From Smittia aterrima (taxonomy: Eukaryota; Arthropoda; Insecta; Diptera; Chironomidae), in assembly GCA_033063855.1 (NCBI GenBank), contig CP093829.1, positions 12,038,243-12,102,242 of the forward strand: a stretch of DNA of 64,000 nucleotides. The letters run 5' to 3'. The notes beneath the pieces are model-generated. The model did no database searches, was not told where the DNA came from, and was given only the letters and a program-made list of their open reading frames with translations. Below, piece by piece: positions 13,287-28,200 of the stretch (positions within the stretch are counted from its first letter, which is position 1; every line of letters starts with the position of its first letter). Both the position numbers and the translations under genes were made by a program.

Positions 13287-16200
13287 GTGAGTCATTTGCA
13301 TACAATTATCGATTTTCCTCTTCTTCGTTTTCTGTCTCCTTCACTACGCGCACAATTGAGCCGAGATTCGCTTCTCAATCACTCACTCAGACTCATAAAT
13401 CATCGTCGCTGTAAATCTTTCGACTTTACGATCTTTCACGTGGAATTTACGTTTTTGCACGGTTTTTATGCCGTCTGTCGTTCACGAGAGAAGTTCGCAT
13501 TGAACAGCAGGCTCGCTTGCTTGCTTCAACTACGCTTGATTTAGGGGAAGTGAAAAAGAAACCTGTTAAAATTTCATTGCAATCGTTTGAAAATCAACAA
13601 AAAGCAGATCTGCTGATGAATTCCAATAATGGAGTCAATATTTCTGTTGTTTTATCTTCTTCTCCCCTTCTATGTTTTCTATTTTGTTTTCATTGTACTG
13701 CTTCACAAGCACGAAACTCCGGCGTGGGGCGTATTGTAAAAAGCACTATCGAGAATCAACAGCAACAACTACGAGCAGATTAATTAAAATTATTTTCTTT
13801 CGCCTCTTATCATCTCGCCTCGTCTCTTTCGAACGCTTTTTATCAATCTTCTCGTGTCTGATATGTGTGTCGACGAGGGATAGAAGCTTCTCGTGTCGTC
13901 ATGGTGAACTATCGAACATGAATTAGTAGAGTTTATGGCAACTTTTAGTGTCTCATCTCTGTGATTTGAGGGAAGACAAGCTAAACAAACTCGATTCGAC
14001 ATCTCGGGTCAGAGTTGGGTTCATCAAAAATAGTTTACGATGTCATCCCTTCTTCTCCTCCATCACAACCCACGCACCATCACAAAAATCTGATACATCT
14101 TGACACACAAACAGAGAAGACGAGTTTGCTTCCTGTTTAATGAGATTTAAATGTAATTAAATTCTGGCATCACTCCACTTGATTCTTCTCTCCTTCCACC
14201 AAATATCATCGAGCGCAGACCTTCGAGTATATCCGCAAGCAACGTGCTTGGTTGAAGCGAACATTCACGCACAGATTTTTCATGTTTATCAGCCGAAATA
14301 CGAATTACAGTTCGCTCTACATTTTTCAGATTGCGCGATACTCTCTCAAACGCAAGAGTGAGATGCCTTTTATATTTTGTTTTCGGGCGGCATGAAATAG
14401 CTGGCAAATTAAATGTCCGCGTTGACGTATGAATGAGGAATGTTTGTTTGAAATGTGAATCGCTACCTCACATCTCATCTGAATCTTTTGTCACCAGCGA
14501 TGTATCCGTCGTCGATCATACGACAATATTCATGGCCTTAACAAATTTCACGAACGATTTATTAACGACAATTTAAATTATGCTGCTTTTTACACTACAA
14601 TAACATATAATTCAATTAATTATGGATCGTGTTACGCGCGCTCGAAGCTCGAGTGGTTTTTATGGGCTGCAAAATAGTTTTACTGGTCTCGCGCGACTAG
14701 AAATGAGTGATTGTTTGGGAATTAAGTTGAAGTGTTTATTTAAAAAACGATTTGACAAAAACCAAAATTACTTCATTCGTCAGGAAGTTATCGCCTCTCT
14801 CAACGCTCGAAAACACAAAAGCGCAACAATTTATCAAAAGCGTGATAGTCTTTTTCGTTTGAATTAGCATCAGCGTGATGAAACAGAAAAGCGTGATGCT
14901 TTCTTTCGGCTCTCCGCCATTGATGCGTGGTAATTGGATTTTTATTGCCTTTGATGACTGTCACTTTTCTAATAAAAACAAGAGAGCGAAGGAAAAAGGA
15001 GGAAAATGAGATTTACTTGGTCTTTGACGCTGATAAAAAAATCATTATCGCGTCCGCCTGATTTCTCTTCCTCTCTTGCTGGCTCTATGAAGAAAACATA
15101 GCGAGATTAAATCAACTTCGTGTGTCTATCTAATAAAAGCGAATAAAATAAAGTGTTCGTATCACTTACAAGCCTTGTCACACCAAGCGGACCATTAAAT
15201 ATCAATTTTCCTCGGCGAATGGCAGAAGAGCAAGAGAAGAAATGAAAATCTTTTATTTTCATCTGCGAGACAACGTTCACACAAAAATAAATAAACGTCG
15301 AAAGATGACGAATAATAGACTTTCTTCTGTCTTCTCAGTGAACGGAGAAGAAAAAAGTAGCTAAAATTATAAATTTAACAAACTCTAGCTAATTAAATAA
15401 AGTTTCGCTTGCTCCCTCTTTCCTTCAATCCTCGTTTGTTTTAAAATAATGTTGAACTGAATAAATATCTCATTTCGTCCGCCGTCTCTCTCTCCCAGCT
15501 CTCGTGAATCAGAACTTTTTATTCGTTGTTTGCACAATCAGACTAAAAGAAAAAAACGAATGAAGAAAAATAACGAAAAACGAGAGAAAAACGTGAACAA
15601 AAGTTGAAACAATGAATAAACTAGCAGTAGAGATATTTTTAATACACAGCAGTTCTAGAAGAGTGCTAAATGATAAAAGTTTCTACTTTTGAGAATGTGA
15701 GATGTTACTGACTGCAACAAGAGGGTATTCACCTGTCATAATCTGAGATCTTTGACAGTTCATCCGAAACTCTTTTAACTGACGCGAAGTCTTTCACAAC
15801 AAAGTTATGCGCGCGAGAAACTTTTGCCTTGAGAAAAGAAGCTAATTTGTTACTTCTTGAAACATTTGTTATCGCATCCTCAGCAACAGTAGCAGATCAC
15901 ATCGCACAAAGCGTGAAAGAAGAAAGAAGTTGACAATGAGTGTGAAACACATAAGTCTCTCTCGACATAAGTTTTTGAGTGTCTACAAACGTGAAAGGTT
16001 GGTCAGTGACGTCAAACCGACATCATTTATCATTAGAGTTGACAGGTTGAACTCACCTGGTTTGAAACTGCGGCTTCTGTTCATTCTCACTGTTTTCTGC
16101 TTATTGACGTCACTGCCCGTCGTCCCTCTAAAACAGCTTAAGAGGAAAAAGGCGTAAAAAAGAATAAAATTCCATTGTCACTTGCTTCTTTTCGTTACTC

Positions 16201-19200
16201 GTCGCTATAAATGTTTGTCTCTAATATAACGGAGCGAAAGAAATCGCTTTCATGTTCCTCATACTTGTTTTATGAGGCAAAGAACTTGACGTATGTAGAT
16301 AGACAAAACATTTAAGAATTCATTGTGCCGCAGCATCCGAAATTATTTCACCGCTAAGCGCGGATCAGAAAAAGTTTTCTGTTCAGCATCGCTTAACATA
16401 TGCTCAGCTTTTTTTTTATCTCATTCCATTTCTTTTTTCCTTCTGCTAATAAACCATGCAGTCGACTGCAAAAAAGCATAGCTGAGGATTGTAATTCTGT
16501 GGCTTTTAGTTGGCTCATTAGCAATGCTTGTTGATCCGCCATTTTCGCTATAATTCTATACGAAACTGCTTAATTAACTTGCTCATCAGGTTTTAGGTCG
16601 CTAAACTTCCATCAAGTTCCGACAATCCTCTTAGTAATTATCCTACTTTTCACCACACTTTATCACCATCCAGTCCGAGTGATGAAAAATTTACTTTGGG
16701 CAAACATTAAACTCAAATCAAAATTGTTTATGACACATCGTCGAATTTGATTTGCAACACAAGATTAAACCGAGCTATTTTGAGGTTTCGCATAGAAGGC
16801 AGTGCTAGTTTGTTCGTCTGCTGCTAATTCCCTCTGTGATTTATTTGAATTGTCAAGATTTCATAAAAATTCCTCGACATTGTGCCGAGACGCCGAAATG
16901 AGTCTCTCGACTCAATTGAGCAAACAATTCAAACTTCAAGTCCTCAAAAATGCTATCCAAGGTGAAAAACTTTAAAAGAACTTCATGAAAATTTGAAGAA
17001 TCTTGATTTCTTTTCGGTAAAGAACGTGAAAAAAAGGGTTAAAACTGAATTGAATTTTGAGTCGCATTTCAATATTTTATTCGTCGCAAAGAGAGGGAAG
17101 CAGCCCCAGAGTCAAAAAGGTGCTAAATTTGAATGCCGAAATCTGCCTCTTATTTCATTTTCGTCCTCCCTTTACCTTCCCTCGCTTGGAATTTGAATGA
17201 AAGGTTTATTCGTCTCATAACAAACTCGTCAAAGTTGTTAGTTTCGAGAAATTCGAGAAGAAGATGGAATTTCCAAACTTAATTTCAGATGTAAGAGTAT
17301 TTGGCCCCTGAAATAGTCGACGTAAACTTTAGGAATAAACGGAAGGCACTGAGCTCGTAAAAAACATCATCGTTCCCATCATCATCATCACGATGATGAA
17401 CATCCATGTCTTGTTCTATTTCACTTGAAGTCAGCACGTTCTTGATCAAACAGATTGTTGATTATAAATCAAATCACACTCAGAGCTGTAATAAAACTCA
17501 ACATAATATGATTTCAATAAAAGATTCTTAATTAGCGCAAAGATTCTATTATGAAGCGTTATTTTATGACGATGTGAGATGTTAATGTTCCGTTTTATCG
17601 ATGTTTAAATATTCGACAAAGTCTCATCATGATTCCTTTTAAATGAGTAGAAGAGATTTTCGCAAATAAACAGATGTTACGATTCCCATCGTAATTAAAT
17701 ATTCTGTTTTCCCATGCAGCTTTCCATCTTTCGCTTTGCTTCCATCCCGCGGCACCAGCTAAGTTTACTGTCACGAATTCGTTGCTTAGCTCTCCTCTTT
17801 CCTCAACCGAAATAAATTAAAGACAAATTTTACTGCTTCATGAAATGCTTATTAGTGCGCACAGAATGTTGTTTCGATGAGAGATAATAATTTTCTTCAG
17901 AGATTTAATGAGTTATCTGATATTGGCATGTCTAGTATTACGATTACGTAGCTCGCTCTCTTATTGAGGGCGGACGAGATGGAGAGACGTCAAACAACTC
18001 CAAGAGAAACATATCAATCCATCTGTAATTTAATTTTCCATGGAACTTTAACCCCAATGATTTCTTTTCCCATTTCCTTCTTCGAACTTTTCCATTTTGT
18101 TGCTTCATTGGCGCGCCAACCGCCTTCGAGTAGTCCACCCCAACCCGATGCGATGCGACGAGAGATCGAGTGGAGTAAAAGTAGCATCTTTTCCCTAGAT
18201 ATTGAAGTATTTTGTTAAGTTGTAAAAATAGAAGTAAATTACATACATCAAAACCAACATCTCGCTCTTGAGTGAAGATGAGTCTGAGAGAAGAGCAAGC
18301 AATAAAATATTGCCGCATTTTATATGCATTTTATTGGCGATTTGCCATTTACAGCCATGTTAGAGAGAAATGTATTTCTTCTTTGCCACAAAGACTCCTC
18401 GTCTATAAGAATTTCTTGTTCTCGAATAAAAATAGCAACCAATATGAGACTTCTTCTGTTTTCTTTATTCCTTTAGCGACAAATTTAGAAATGCATTTTC
18501 TTATTTTTCACTTCGAGCTCAATGTGATTTCTTTTCCCACTGCAGTTCTTCGATATGCTCGATCGCTTCGATTCGATTGAGAGGAGTGAAAGACAGAACC
18601 TGCAATTTGAAACAAGAATCTCTCGCCCGCTTTCTCGGTTCGGTCGATGATTGTGGGGTGGAATGAGAGGGAAGCAGTCAAGCTAAGCGTCGACTCAAAT
18701 GCAAATGTACTTTCTGTTCCGTATTATGCGATTGCATAAAGTTTTGTTTATGCATCTGATGTGAATTATGAATCGCATATAAATATTTATGTGTGAGTGG
18801 ATGAATGTAGACCGAGAGAAAATACCTGTTCGGCATTTCATCTCATCATAGCGATAGATAGGCTTGCAATCTCTTCATTCTGATGTCAATTTAAATTCCG
18901 ACGCACACATTCAGTTATTTTTACCGTTCGTAATGACTTCGTCCGCTTTACATCGCGGTGGGCATTCATTAATAGATTTCAACTCGTTGATTCTTATCTG
19001 ATGAGAAATGTTTATCGATAATTGTTTGTGACTTTTATCGTTTATCGACCAAGAGCTGTGAGTGCGCATAGCTAAACCCCAACCAAGTATTAAGAGGTTT
19101 CGTCCAACATCATAATTTTTCCCTCCGTTGCAGCAACAGCAGCAACACAAACCATAATTTTTTATTTCACCTGTTTCGAGAGAAGTAGGAAGAAGGAAAA

Positions 19201-22200
19201 AAAGCGAGAATGTGTTTGCCTGCCGGAATAACAGACGCTTTCCACCAGAGGAGAAAAAGTATGATGTCAACCATGATAGGAAAAGTTTTCTCTTTTCCTT
19301 TTCATCGTAGTCGGCACATACGAACTCATGAAATAATGTTTTTATTCTGCGGAGGGGGATGGAATGGAAAATGATTTCAAATGTATCAAAACGGCACCAC
19401 TCGCTTCGTCTCGGAGAGTGAGAGTGAAAGCGAAAGACTTACAGCAATTGATGATATGACTTTTTCGGGAAGGCAAACAATGAAACAACATAAAACAATG
19501 TTACAAAAGACGAGCTGCTGCTGCTTTTATAGCAAAACTTTTCGCTAAAATTAATGTTTCGAAAAAATACCTTTTAAGCATTTTTCTTTTCTCTGTTTCA
19601 CATTTTTATTTTTCGTTTCCGCTGATTCCTCCCTCTCGTTAAACAAAACAGCCCAGCGCAGGTTTCAATCTCAATACATAACCTGGTGCTCGTCTCTCGA
19701 ATAAAAAAATGATTTAAGCATTTCATTAATTAAAATCTCGCGCCATGAGGTGAACGCGCGACTCAGTTTATTTCATAGGGAAGAGAAGTTTGTGTCGCAA
19801 CTTTTCCTCTTGTTTATGCTACAATTTTCCCTGCCACTTCATTAACTTTCCCCCAAAGTTCGCCTGCTACGAGAGCTTGTAATTAAAAAAGTTAGCAAAA
19901 GTCACTTTTTGCCTGCGTTCGTTCCCTTGTCACATTCAACAGCCCAAGGAGCTGAAAGTCGAGCTTTTAATCAATGGCATTAAAATAATGAAAATTTATG
20001 TAGAACCATTGGGGTTGTATGCATGCCCGATGATGCCACGGAACTATTAATTTCCTCCTACCACGCTTAATGAGAGTTTGACTAAGAAAGACCGGAGCGA
20101 AAAGTTTTCCTATCCAAAGTTTTGGTCGATGTGGGCGATGCAATGAAGGAACTTTTTCGACTTTCATTTTACTTTTTAAATTAAGAGTTTCCTTGCTCGA
20201 AGGAAACAGGAGAACACCTTGGATTACATTCTGATGTAAAACGACAAGAAAGAAGCTGCTTTCATGATCTCTCTTCTAATAATTCCACTGACAAATTATT
20301 TTCCTTTCGTTTTCCTTGCTCCCATTCTCTCTCTCTCTCTTTGCATGTATTTTGCTACGGTAAATATTTAATTTCAAGTTCTAACCCTCGAGGTATGTGC
20401 AGAAACGTTCGTAGGCTTTTGTGTAGTGGAAAGCTTTTCAGGCATTTGATAAACAAACACTGAATCAAACAGTGTCTAGATATGTATATAAATATGAAGC
20501 AATATCCTCTCAGTGCTTTCCTTGGAATGGAATAAATGTTATTGCTTGTCCTTGGGCTTCAAGTCGACTTTTCTTTTCAAATGAAACGTCCAGTTCTGAA
20601 ATTTCAATTGAAACTTTTCACTCAAACAAGAGACGAACATGGAAAACGACATCGTTTTGATGTTACAAAAGAATCAAAATGTTCGTTCATTGTACGCGCA
20701 AGAGAGCATGAAGACAAAAAAAGTAGAAAGAAAAATATTTCAATCTTGTCATTGACGCACAGCTTTATTATAAGTAAAGACAGGGAGGATGTTTGAATTC
20801 GAAAAATTTGAATGAACAGACAAACTCGAAAAAAATCTTCTTTGTTGATCTTTTATTGAAAGACTCGTTCAGTTCTGCTTATTTCTTCTAACTGACGAAA
20901 ATCTTTACCTATTTGTATCGAAAAGTCGAAAGTATTTTAGATATAGCGAGAAAAATGATTTTAAAGTTACGACGTTTGTGAAAGAAAACATCAACGATCC
21001 TTTTTCGCCGTTTTCTGTATAAAACTCCTTAACAGCGTCTGGTAAAAAAGGACAAAAATTGAATTAGAAGAAACCCGAATAGGTAGGGAAAAGAGAAAAT
21101 GTTAATTTTCTATAAAACGAGGAATGATCCTCAGCCACTTTTTTTGACATGAGATTTTCTTCTACTCGCTTTCCCTTCTCTGCGCACTCTGAAGTTTTCA
21201 CTTTTACTTTTCTTGTAAAGGGATCAATCTTGATTATGTCAAATACATTTTATATCATTTTTAAGAAACAGCATTTACAACGTTTTTCTTCTTTCATTTT
21301 GCAGGAAGTTGGCAGCATAATCGGCAAAAAAGGAGAAATCGTGAAACGTTTCCGTGAGGAGGTGAGTTTGTTGTTCTTGGAGCATTAGATTGATTAAAAA
21401 TCGCTTTGAAGCGGTATCATAACTCGAAGCTTTAGTTTAAGAAATTGAGGATTTATGGCAGAGAAAAGTTTCATCCTCCACAGTCGCTTGCAGTAGCGAA
21501 GCGGCAGCGTTTTCTCTTACAAAAGAAAAACGAATGGTGTGTGCATCATGTAATAGAGCTCAAGGAGCTCAATGGAATAAAAATACCCTTCGCTATTTTT
21601 ACAAATAAATTGGATTTGAAAAATTTATTACGTAATTTGTGCTCACGAAGAATGAAGAGAGCTTCGACAAACAATGAAGAAAAGTTTCAACTTTCGGCAT
21701 ATAAATCATAATTTGGCTTACGAGAAAAAAATGAAAAGAAAAAATGTTATGATGTTTGCTTCATTTCATTCAATTTTATTGTCGTATAAAAATGAAAAAG
21801 TCTTCCTATGTCAAAGTCACTGCCGACCGAGATTCATTCCTTTAATTTTTCTCTTTATTTGAAGCTATAACATTTAAAATGAATAACAAACGCGCGCCCC
21901 CTCTCCATCTCTCTATGTCAAGAAATAAATCGTTTATTTGAGTTTTTCTCCATTATTCGATTTTCTTTACTATCATGAACAGCTCAAAGAAGTTTCCATT
22001 GTTGGAAAGAGCGGTTGTTATTTATATCGTCAGGTATACACATCCATTTTCCCAATTATAATCCTATTACCGTTCGCTCTCTGAAGGAACGAGTGGATCG
22101 GAGTTGTATGTTAGGCCATAGAATATTCCACCAAGCACATTACATTGCCTTATTCACTTTCCTCTCTTACTGACTCACTCACTTCCTCTTCAATAGTGTA

Positions 22201-25200
22201 GTGGAAAAAGCGAGGATAGAAATTAATGATATCGATAATAATTATCGATCTGTTCTGCGAGTGAAAACAGTTGTGCTGCTGAAACCCAAGCGGCAGTAAA
22301 AATGAAAATGTAATGGAACCATTGGAGTTTGGGTAAACGAGCAATGAGAGAAAAAGTGCTTTAAGTACTAAATATTCTTGTTTCCATTGATGCTATTGAA
22401 AATCACGCCATTTTCTACCTCGAATCCCTGTATTCAGTGCTATCAATAGCGCCGCCATATATCAATTTTCATTATAATTGTTGAACTTGTATCTGTATCA
22501 ATTTAATTATCATTAAAACGTAGTTTCGCACAATGTTATCGCGTTCCCGATTATTCTTTTTGTTGGCACTTGATACTGATAAAAACATATTTTGCTGCGC
22601 TATTCAATGTGTCAGAATGATAAGCCCAGCTCGTTGAACATAAATCTCTTCTCCGCGCGCTCGCATACAGTTCAGTTCACTGCAACTTTCATTATGATGA
22701 TTACCGAAACAGCAAAAACTTTTTCAATTATGAGTGTCGGCGGATTGTGGATTTATGTTGAAATTTTCGTTGACAAATTATCAACAAACGAAAAATAAAT
22801 TTTTGCAACCTCACAATCAAAAATTTTGTATGTTGCCACCAAAGGCGGCGGTGGAAAAATATTTGTCGACACATTGTTGACGAAATGTATTGAATTCCTC
22901 GTTAAACTAGTGATTAACTTTTGAATCGAACAAGCGTCCCTTTTCCACAGAAAATTGAAGTTTGATGAACTCTTTCACTGCTATCTGAGTTTTCAATCTG
23001 AAACTACACGTGTTAGACATGCTCCAGAAGTCAAGCGATCGATCGAGTGCTCTGCAATCGAAAGAGAGTGTCGGACACATGCTTTGATAGATAAGCGATA
23101 ATGATGACACCAGCGCGCAGAACGCTTTTGATGCATGAGTTGTGCAAACATTAATCTCTCAAGCATCTGCGCTTTTAATTGCCATTTAACGCAATTTATG
23201 GGTTTTATCATTTGTTAATCGATCAATTTATCATTACGAGGAATGCTGAGGAATGAAAATTCACCAATTCCAAAGTACTTCATCATCATTAAGAGGCGAA
23301 ACGTCAAAGCTTCGCGTTCTGCTTGCTGAAAAGTCAGAAACAAGCAGCAGAAAAATTCAATTACATAAAAATTTTACGTCCTTCGTCATATTGTTTATTA
23401 TATTATGTGACACATTTTGAACTGACGATGGAAAAGTTGTAAAAATCTTTAATGATGTTCAGCAAAGTTTGCTGTAGTTTATAAAATATGTTGCGTTGCG
23501 TTCAGTTTTGACACATCACTCGAGCAAATTCTGCTCAAGTGCGAAAAGCTTTAGATACGACGACTGATGCTGGTGCAGAAGAACGAATGGAGTGAGTGGA
23601 AGGAGAAATCTGTCATTAAATTAGTCACTTTTTGAAAAATGATATTTTCGTTTCGCTTCCTCCGCCCTCGAACTAACTGTCTTTTCATCCTTGCTCCTCC
23701 TCCTGTTATCAGGCAAAAGCAAACTTGAGAAATTAAATTTTCTGATTCGATGTAAATTTGTGAAAATATAAAATATTCATTAATTATTTAACATCATTGT
23801 CTCTGCCATAAATGACCTCGCTCTCTCATTGATGTCGTTAGGAAATCTCCTTGCTAATGAAACTTTTTATCACTTCACAGTCTGGTGCGAAAATCAACAT
23901 ATCCGATGGATCCTGTCCCGAGCGAATCGTGACGGTATCAGGATCAACCAGTGCTATCTACAAGGCATTTACATTAATCACAAAGAAGTTTGAAGAAGTA
24001 AGTTTTGCAATGAATTTCAAATTAAGCTCGCCCACCTACCAAACTGTTATCCGCCCTTCTCCAACAAACAACTGTCCACCCCGGCAAAGTGATTGTGTCG
24101 TTATTTGTTACATGAGAAATTTTCCACCGAGACAAAGTCCCAAATGTAATTGTTTCTCCACCCCCGCTGTTCAATGTTATGTCTCATCATCTTCTCGTCT
24201 CATGTTTTAAAAATGAACTTGGACGGATTTGCAATCATGAGACTACAATTTTATGTAATCCACTTGTCCTAGACGAATCCGCAGCAGCGATCATACTCCT
24301 ACGGTTTCGTCTCTAATCCTACTCTTCCATCTTAAACACTTAATCATAATTTTATATTTCTCTCTCTCATATATCAAATCCCGTTACAGTGGTGTTCCCA
24401 ATTTAATGACGTCAGCACATCAAATGGCAAAACACAAATTCCACTCCGCTTAATTGTTCCAGCAAGTCAGTGTGGATCTTTAATTGGTAAATAAATTTAC
24501 ACTCTTAACCGTTTTACATCGTTTTTCTTCTCCACCCTTACCCTCCGTCGTCTATCTCTGTCTCTCTTTCTATCTATCCCACTGAAGCTTTTAACACCCA
24601 CGAGAATGAGCGATTCGTAAGATTTAAGTTTGGGTTTAATTTTATTCCTTTTCTCCGAATGAACAAATGATTCGGAATCTTTATTATGATTTTAAATTAA
24701 TTTTATTGTAGATCGCGAATTTTTCTCGCCATTGACTGTTTCTTGATTTGGGTTTTAATTTTATTTCATCTCCTTGCAATTGAATCGGAAATTTAGAGGA
24801 GCCCCTTAGCGAGATTTTAACAAGTCGTGTGTTCAATGAGCAGCCCTCGACACTCAATCCAATGGAGAGGGAATTTTATCGGTTTTCCCTTCGCGCGCTG
24901 TTCTTCTTCTTCCCTTTTATTTTTTATCTTTGTGTTCCGCTTCACATCCATTATATTTGCATTTAATTAAATTATAAAAATCAGCAATTTCCCTTGCCTC
25001 GCTGAAGAAGCTTTTATCATTCTCCAACTTCTTCTCATTCGAACCAACACACACTCACAATAATGGTTCAGCCGTAAAAGCTCAGAGTCATTTTTCAAAA
25101 AAAAAGAAAAACAAAGAAAAAATGGAATTGAGTTAAAGCAGCAGAAAGTCTCTAGAGTAGGGGAAAGCGACTCCTTAGTCATTCGTCGTCTCTTCTCCAT

Positions 25201-28200
25201 CATGAAGCTCGCTGATAGATTATCTACACTTTCAGTCAATATTCCATTAAAGGCGAGAGAAAAGACAGAACATAAAGAATGAGCAACAATGAAAATCAAA
25301 TCTCGAGGCTTCTCCATTCTATTTCCATTATTTTAAGTGATTTAAAGGGATTTCTCGTTCATCCTCTGAACCCCATACTCATCCACCACGCAAGAAACGA
25401 ATTTTCACTTTCCTCTTCTCTTTTCTTTCCCGTGATGCTTCGGCTTATGCGTGATTGAACACACCATGAAACACATACAAAAGGAAAAGGCGGATCGAAA
25501 ATCAAAGAGATTCGAGAGGTGACCGGATGCTCGATTCAGGTGGCCAGCGAAATGTTGCCAAACTCAACGGAACGTGCCGTGACTCTAACGGGAACATCTG
25601 ATGCAATCACTCAATGTATCCACCAGATATGCTGTGTAATGCTTGAGGTAAGTACGATAGCGTCAAGCTATAGTGTGTAAGACTTATAAACTCTCGAGAC
25701 AATCATTTAGAACAAAGCGATAGTCCATGTTTCTTCATCATCATCAAATTCGTCTTTGGAGACATCGTACACGAAACTCAAATATTTTCATTGAAAATTA
25801 TGGTGCCATAAGCAGTTGATGTTTGAAACTAATGGGAGAGGGTTGATGTCTCTGAATTGGTCGAGGTTACAACAAGTTTCACTCTCATCTGACATGACAT
25901 GGAGCATCATTTGCCTTACTGCTTCGAGTTCAAGCTTTCAGCTATTCTCAGTGGACTCTTTTTCCTCATCTCAGTGCCGTTGAGAGCGACTCGACCAATG
26001 TTGAAATGAGGAATAATGATGAAAGCTTTCCGGTTGTGTTTACGCTTCCCTCGAAATCCTTTCACAAACTTTTTTTCCTGTTGAAAGCATTCGCAAAATG
26101 AGAAGCGTCTAGTGAAAAAAGGCGAACTATTTATCCAAGAGCGTAGGATAGGATTTTCGAGTCTTGGCTGCTAATGATAAATAATACGAACGAAAAGCTT
26201 TCCGTCATTTACAAACTAATCTCCTAAGGGTTTGCTGTAATTTTTTCTGATATTTCTCCGATTATTCTGCTTCAACTTCAGCCTTTTCATGACTACTCGA
26301 ACAGAGCAAGGCGAGAACGTAGAAAAGTGGAATGGAGCAAAAAACTTGATGCAACTTAGCGAAATGTTTGTATTCATTAGTCGAGTCAATAGTATAAAAG
26401 CAATTCGAAGGGAAAATTTTAAATGCAAACTGCCGGATTTTGCTGCTCGTGATTCCTGTAAAAAATTGTTTTGTTGCCTCAGCCATCATTCGTTGCTAGA
26501 GCGTCAACAGTTTTCCAACATAATGTATTGAATGATGTAATTATCGCTCATGTAATTTTTAATGCAAACATCCTCGCTTTTGACGACGACCCCGAGCACA
26601 CTCGAGGGAGGCAAACGTAAACAGACACTGAACTAAAGAGAACAGTATGTGGATCTAGAAAACACTTCTCGAACAGAACAAAATTAAAGCACAAATCCTT
26701 GTTAACCCACTTAATGATGTTGTTATGGAGAAGAGAAAAACAGGAATCAGAGAACTTTGTTTGGTGAATAAAATTTTACGTACTTTTAGAAATAATATTT
26801 TCTCTAAAGATTTATTTTTTCTCGATGAGAGTGCGACGAGAAAATAAAGTTGAGGAGCGTCGAAAATCCTCTTTGAGTGCTGTCATCCCATCCACTCCTT
26901 TTCATGCTGGTTTGGATTGATTTGAATACAACGACAAGTCTCCCAGAAAAGCGACAAGAGCTTTAATTGAACTTTAATATTTTTATAGCTTCTTGTGGAA
27001 TTTGTTTTTTTCGTCGCACCCTCCAACCCACAAAGCTTCAACAACTAAGTGCTGGATTTACGCTTGGGAGCCGCTCGATCTTGCTATTTGTTTGCTTGCT
27101 TTACTCTCCGTACGAGCTTGTTTATGAGGTTTTCCATTATTTTTCCGAGCAGTCTTCAACTCGGGGATTGCAGAAAACGAAACATAATTTCATAGCTCAT
27201 TTTTCTTTCTCAACAAATCGATTCTTTCTCTCTCCCTCTACACTCTCTGCATGATTGTGTAAGAACATTATTCGTGGTCACAGATGCATTTCTCGTTTTG
27301 CAATTTTTGTTTGAATACACAAAACGAAAGCGTCGAGTGAAAAAAAAACGAATATTAAATTTATTTCAAGCGCTTTAAAATTGAATGTCATCGAGCGCAC
27401 AACGGAGGGAAATAAAATGCTGAATTTGTAGTCGAGAGTGTTTGGGCAGAGCTTTTACCGCTCGACAATCGCAGAGACCTTTTTGCTCGATCTCTAAATG
27501 TCTTACGAAAACAACTTGCTAATGAATGTGTTGAGAATTGAGCAAAATCTTTTCCTCTACGGCCGGACACAGAAAGAAGGAAAATTGTTATTTGTGTTTA
27601 ATTTTATCGTATAAAACGGTCGTTTGGTCGCCCTTTGATGATGATGATGACGATGGCCTTTTTCCGGAACAGTCCGAACTATAGCTTAAACACCGTTCGA
27701 CACATTACACAGCGAAAGTAATTTCTGTAGCGTTAAGCAAACGTCCGACGGCGCTACCTGCTTCATGACATATCGTAATTGATTTTTTGTATGTTTCTTC
27801 ATCTTCTCTTCTCACCTTTACAGTCGCCTCCCAAGGGTGCAACAATACCGTATCGACCAAAGCCGCAAGTGAATGGCCCTGTCATCCTCGCCAACGGCCA
27901 AGCGTACACCATACAAGGAAACTTCGCTGTACCCACACAAGAGGTAAATATTTAATTGAAATCAACATCTTTGTTGCTGCAGGAGCTTCTTGTTTGCTCT
28001 CTATTCCCTCTTCCCTGTTGTTTATTTCGGCCAAATCGAGCACAAAATATCAATTTTTGTTTTGCATAAGAATAAGGACGACGAAGACGACAGGTAAAAC
28101 TTTCATCGAGGGAACTTTTTCGATCAGTTTCAAAGCTTAAGAGACACAAAGAATTGAGAAAGCGACTGGAAATTTGTTACTTTCGTGAAAGTTCTACCCT

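Larger units (their letters stand above)
13287..21304 (+). other. mub intron between coding exons 1 and 2 (8.0 kb)
   Basis: No coding exon was recognised. It contains two perfect TGACGTCA sites (16007 and 16105), a CT microsatellite (20326-20341), a TTGCATAAAGTT copy (18732) and a CAGCAGCAGCAAC-type stretch on + near 19132. Otherwise it is unremarkable AT-rich sequence. Confidence 0.6.

Noticed and set aside
17370..17402. CATCATCATC...GATGATGA inverted run
   Set aside because: It is a simple trinucleotide repeat that pairs with itself; such runs recur throughout and need no special explanation.
24407..24414. Another perfect TGACGTCA
   Set aside because: It lies inside the coding sequence of mub exon 4 (Asn-Asp-Val-Ser), so protein coding explains it.
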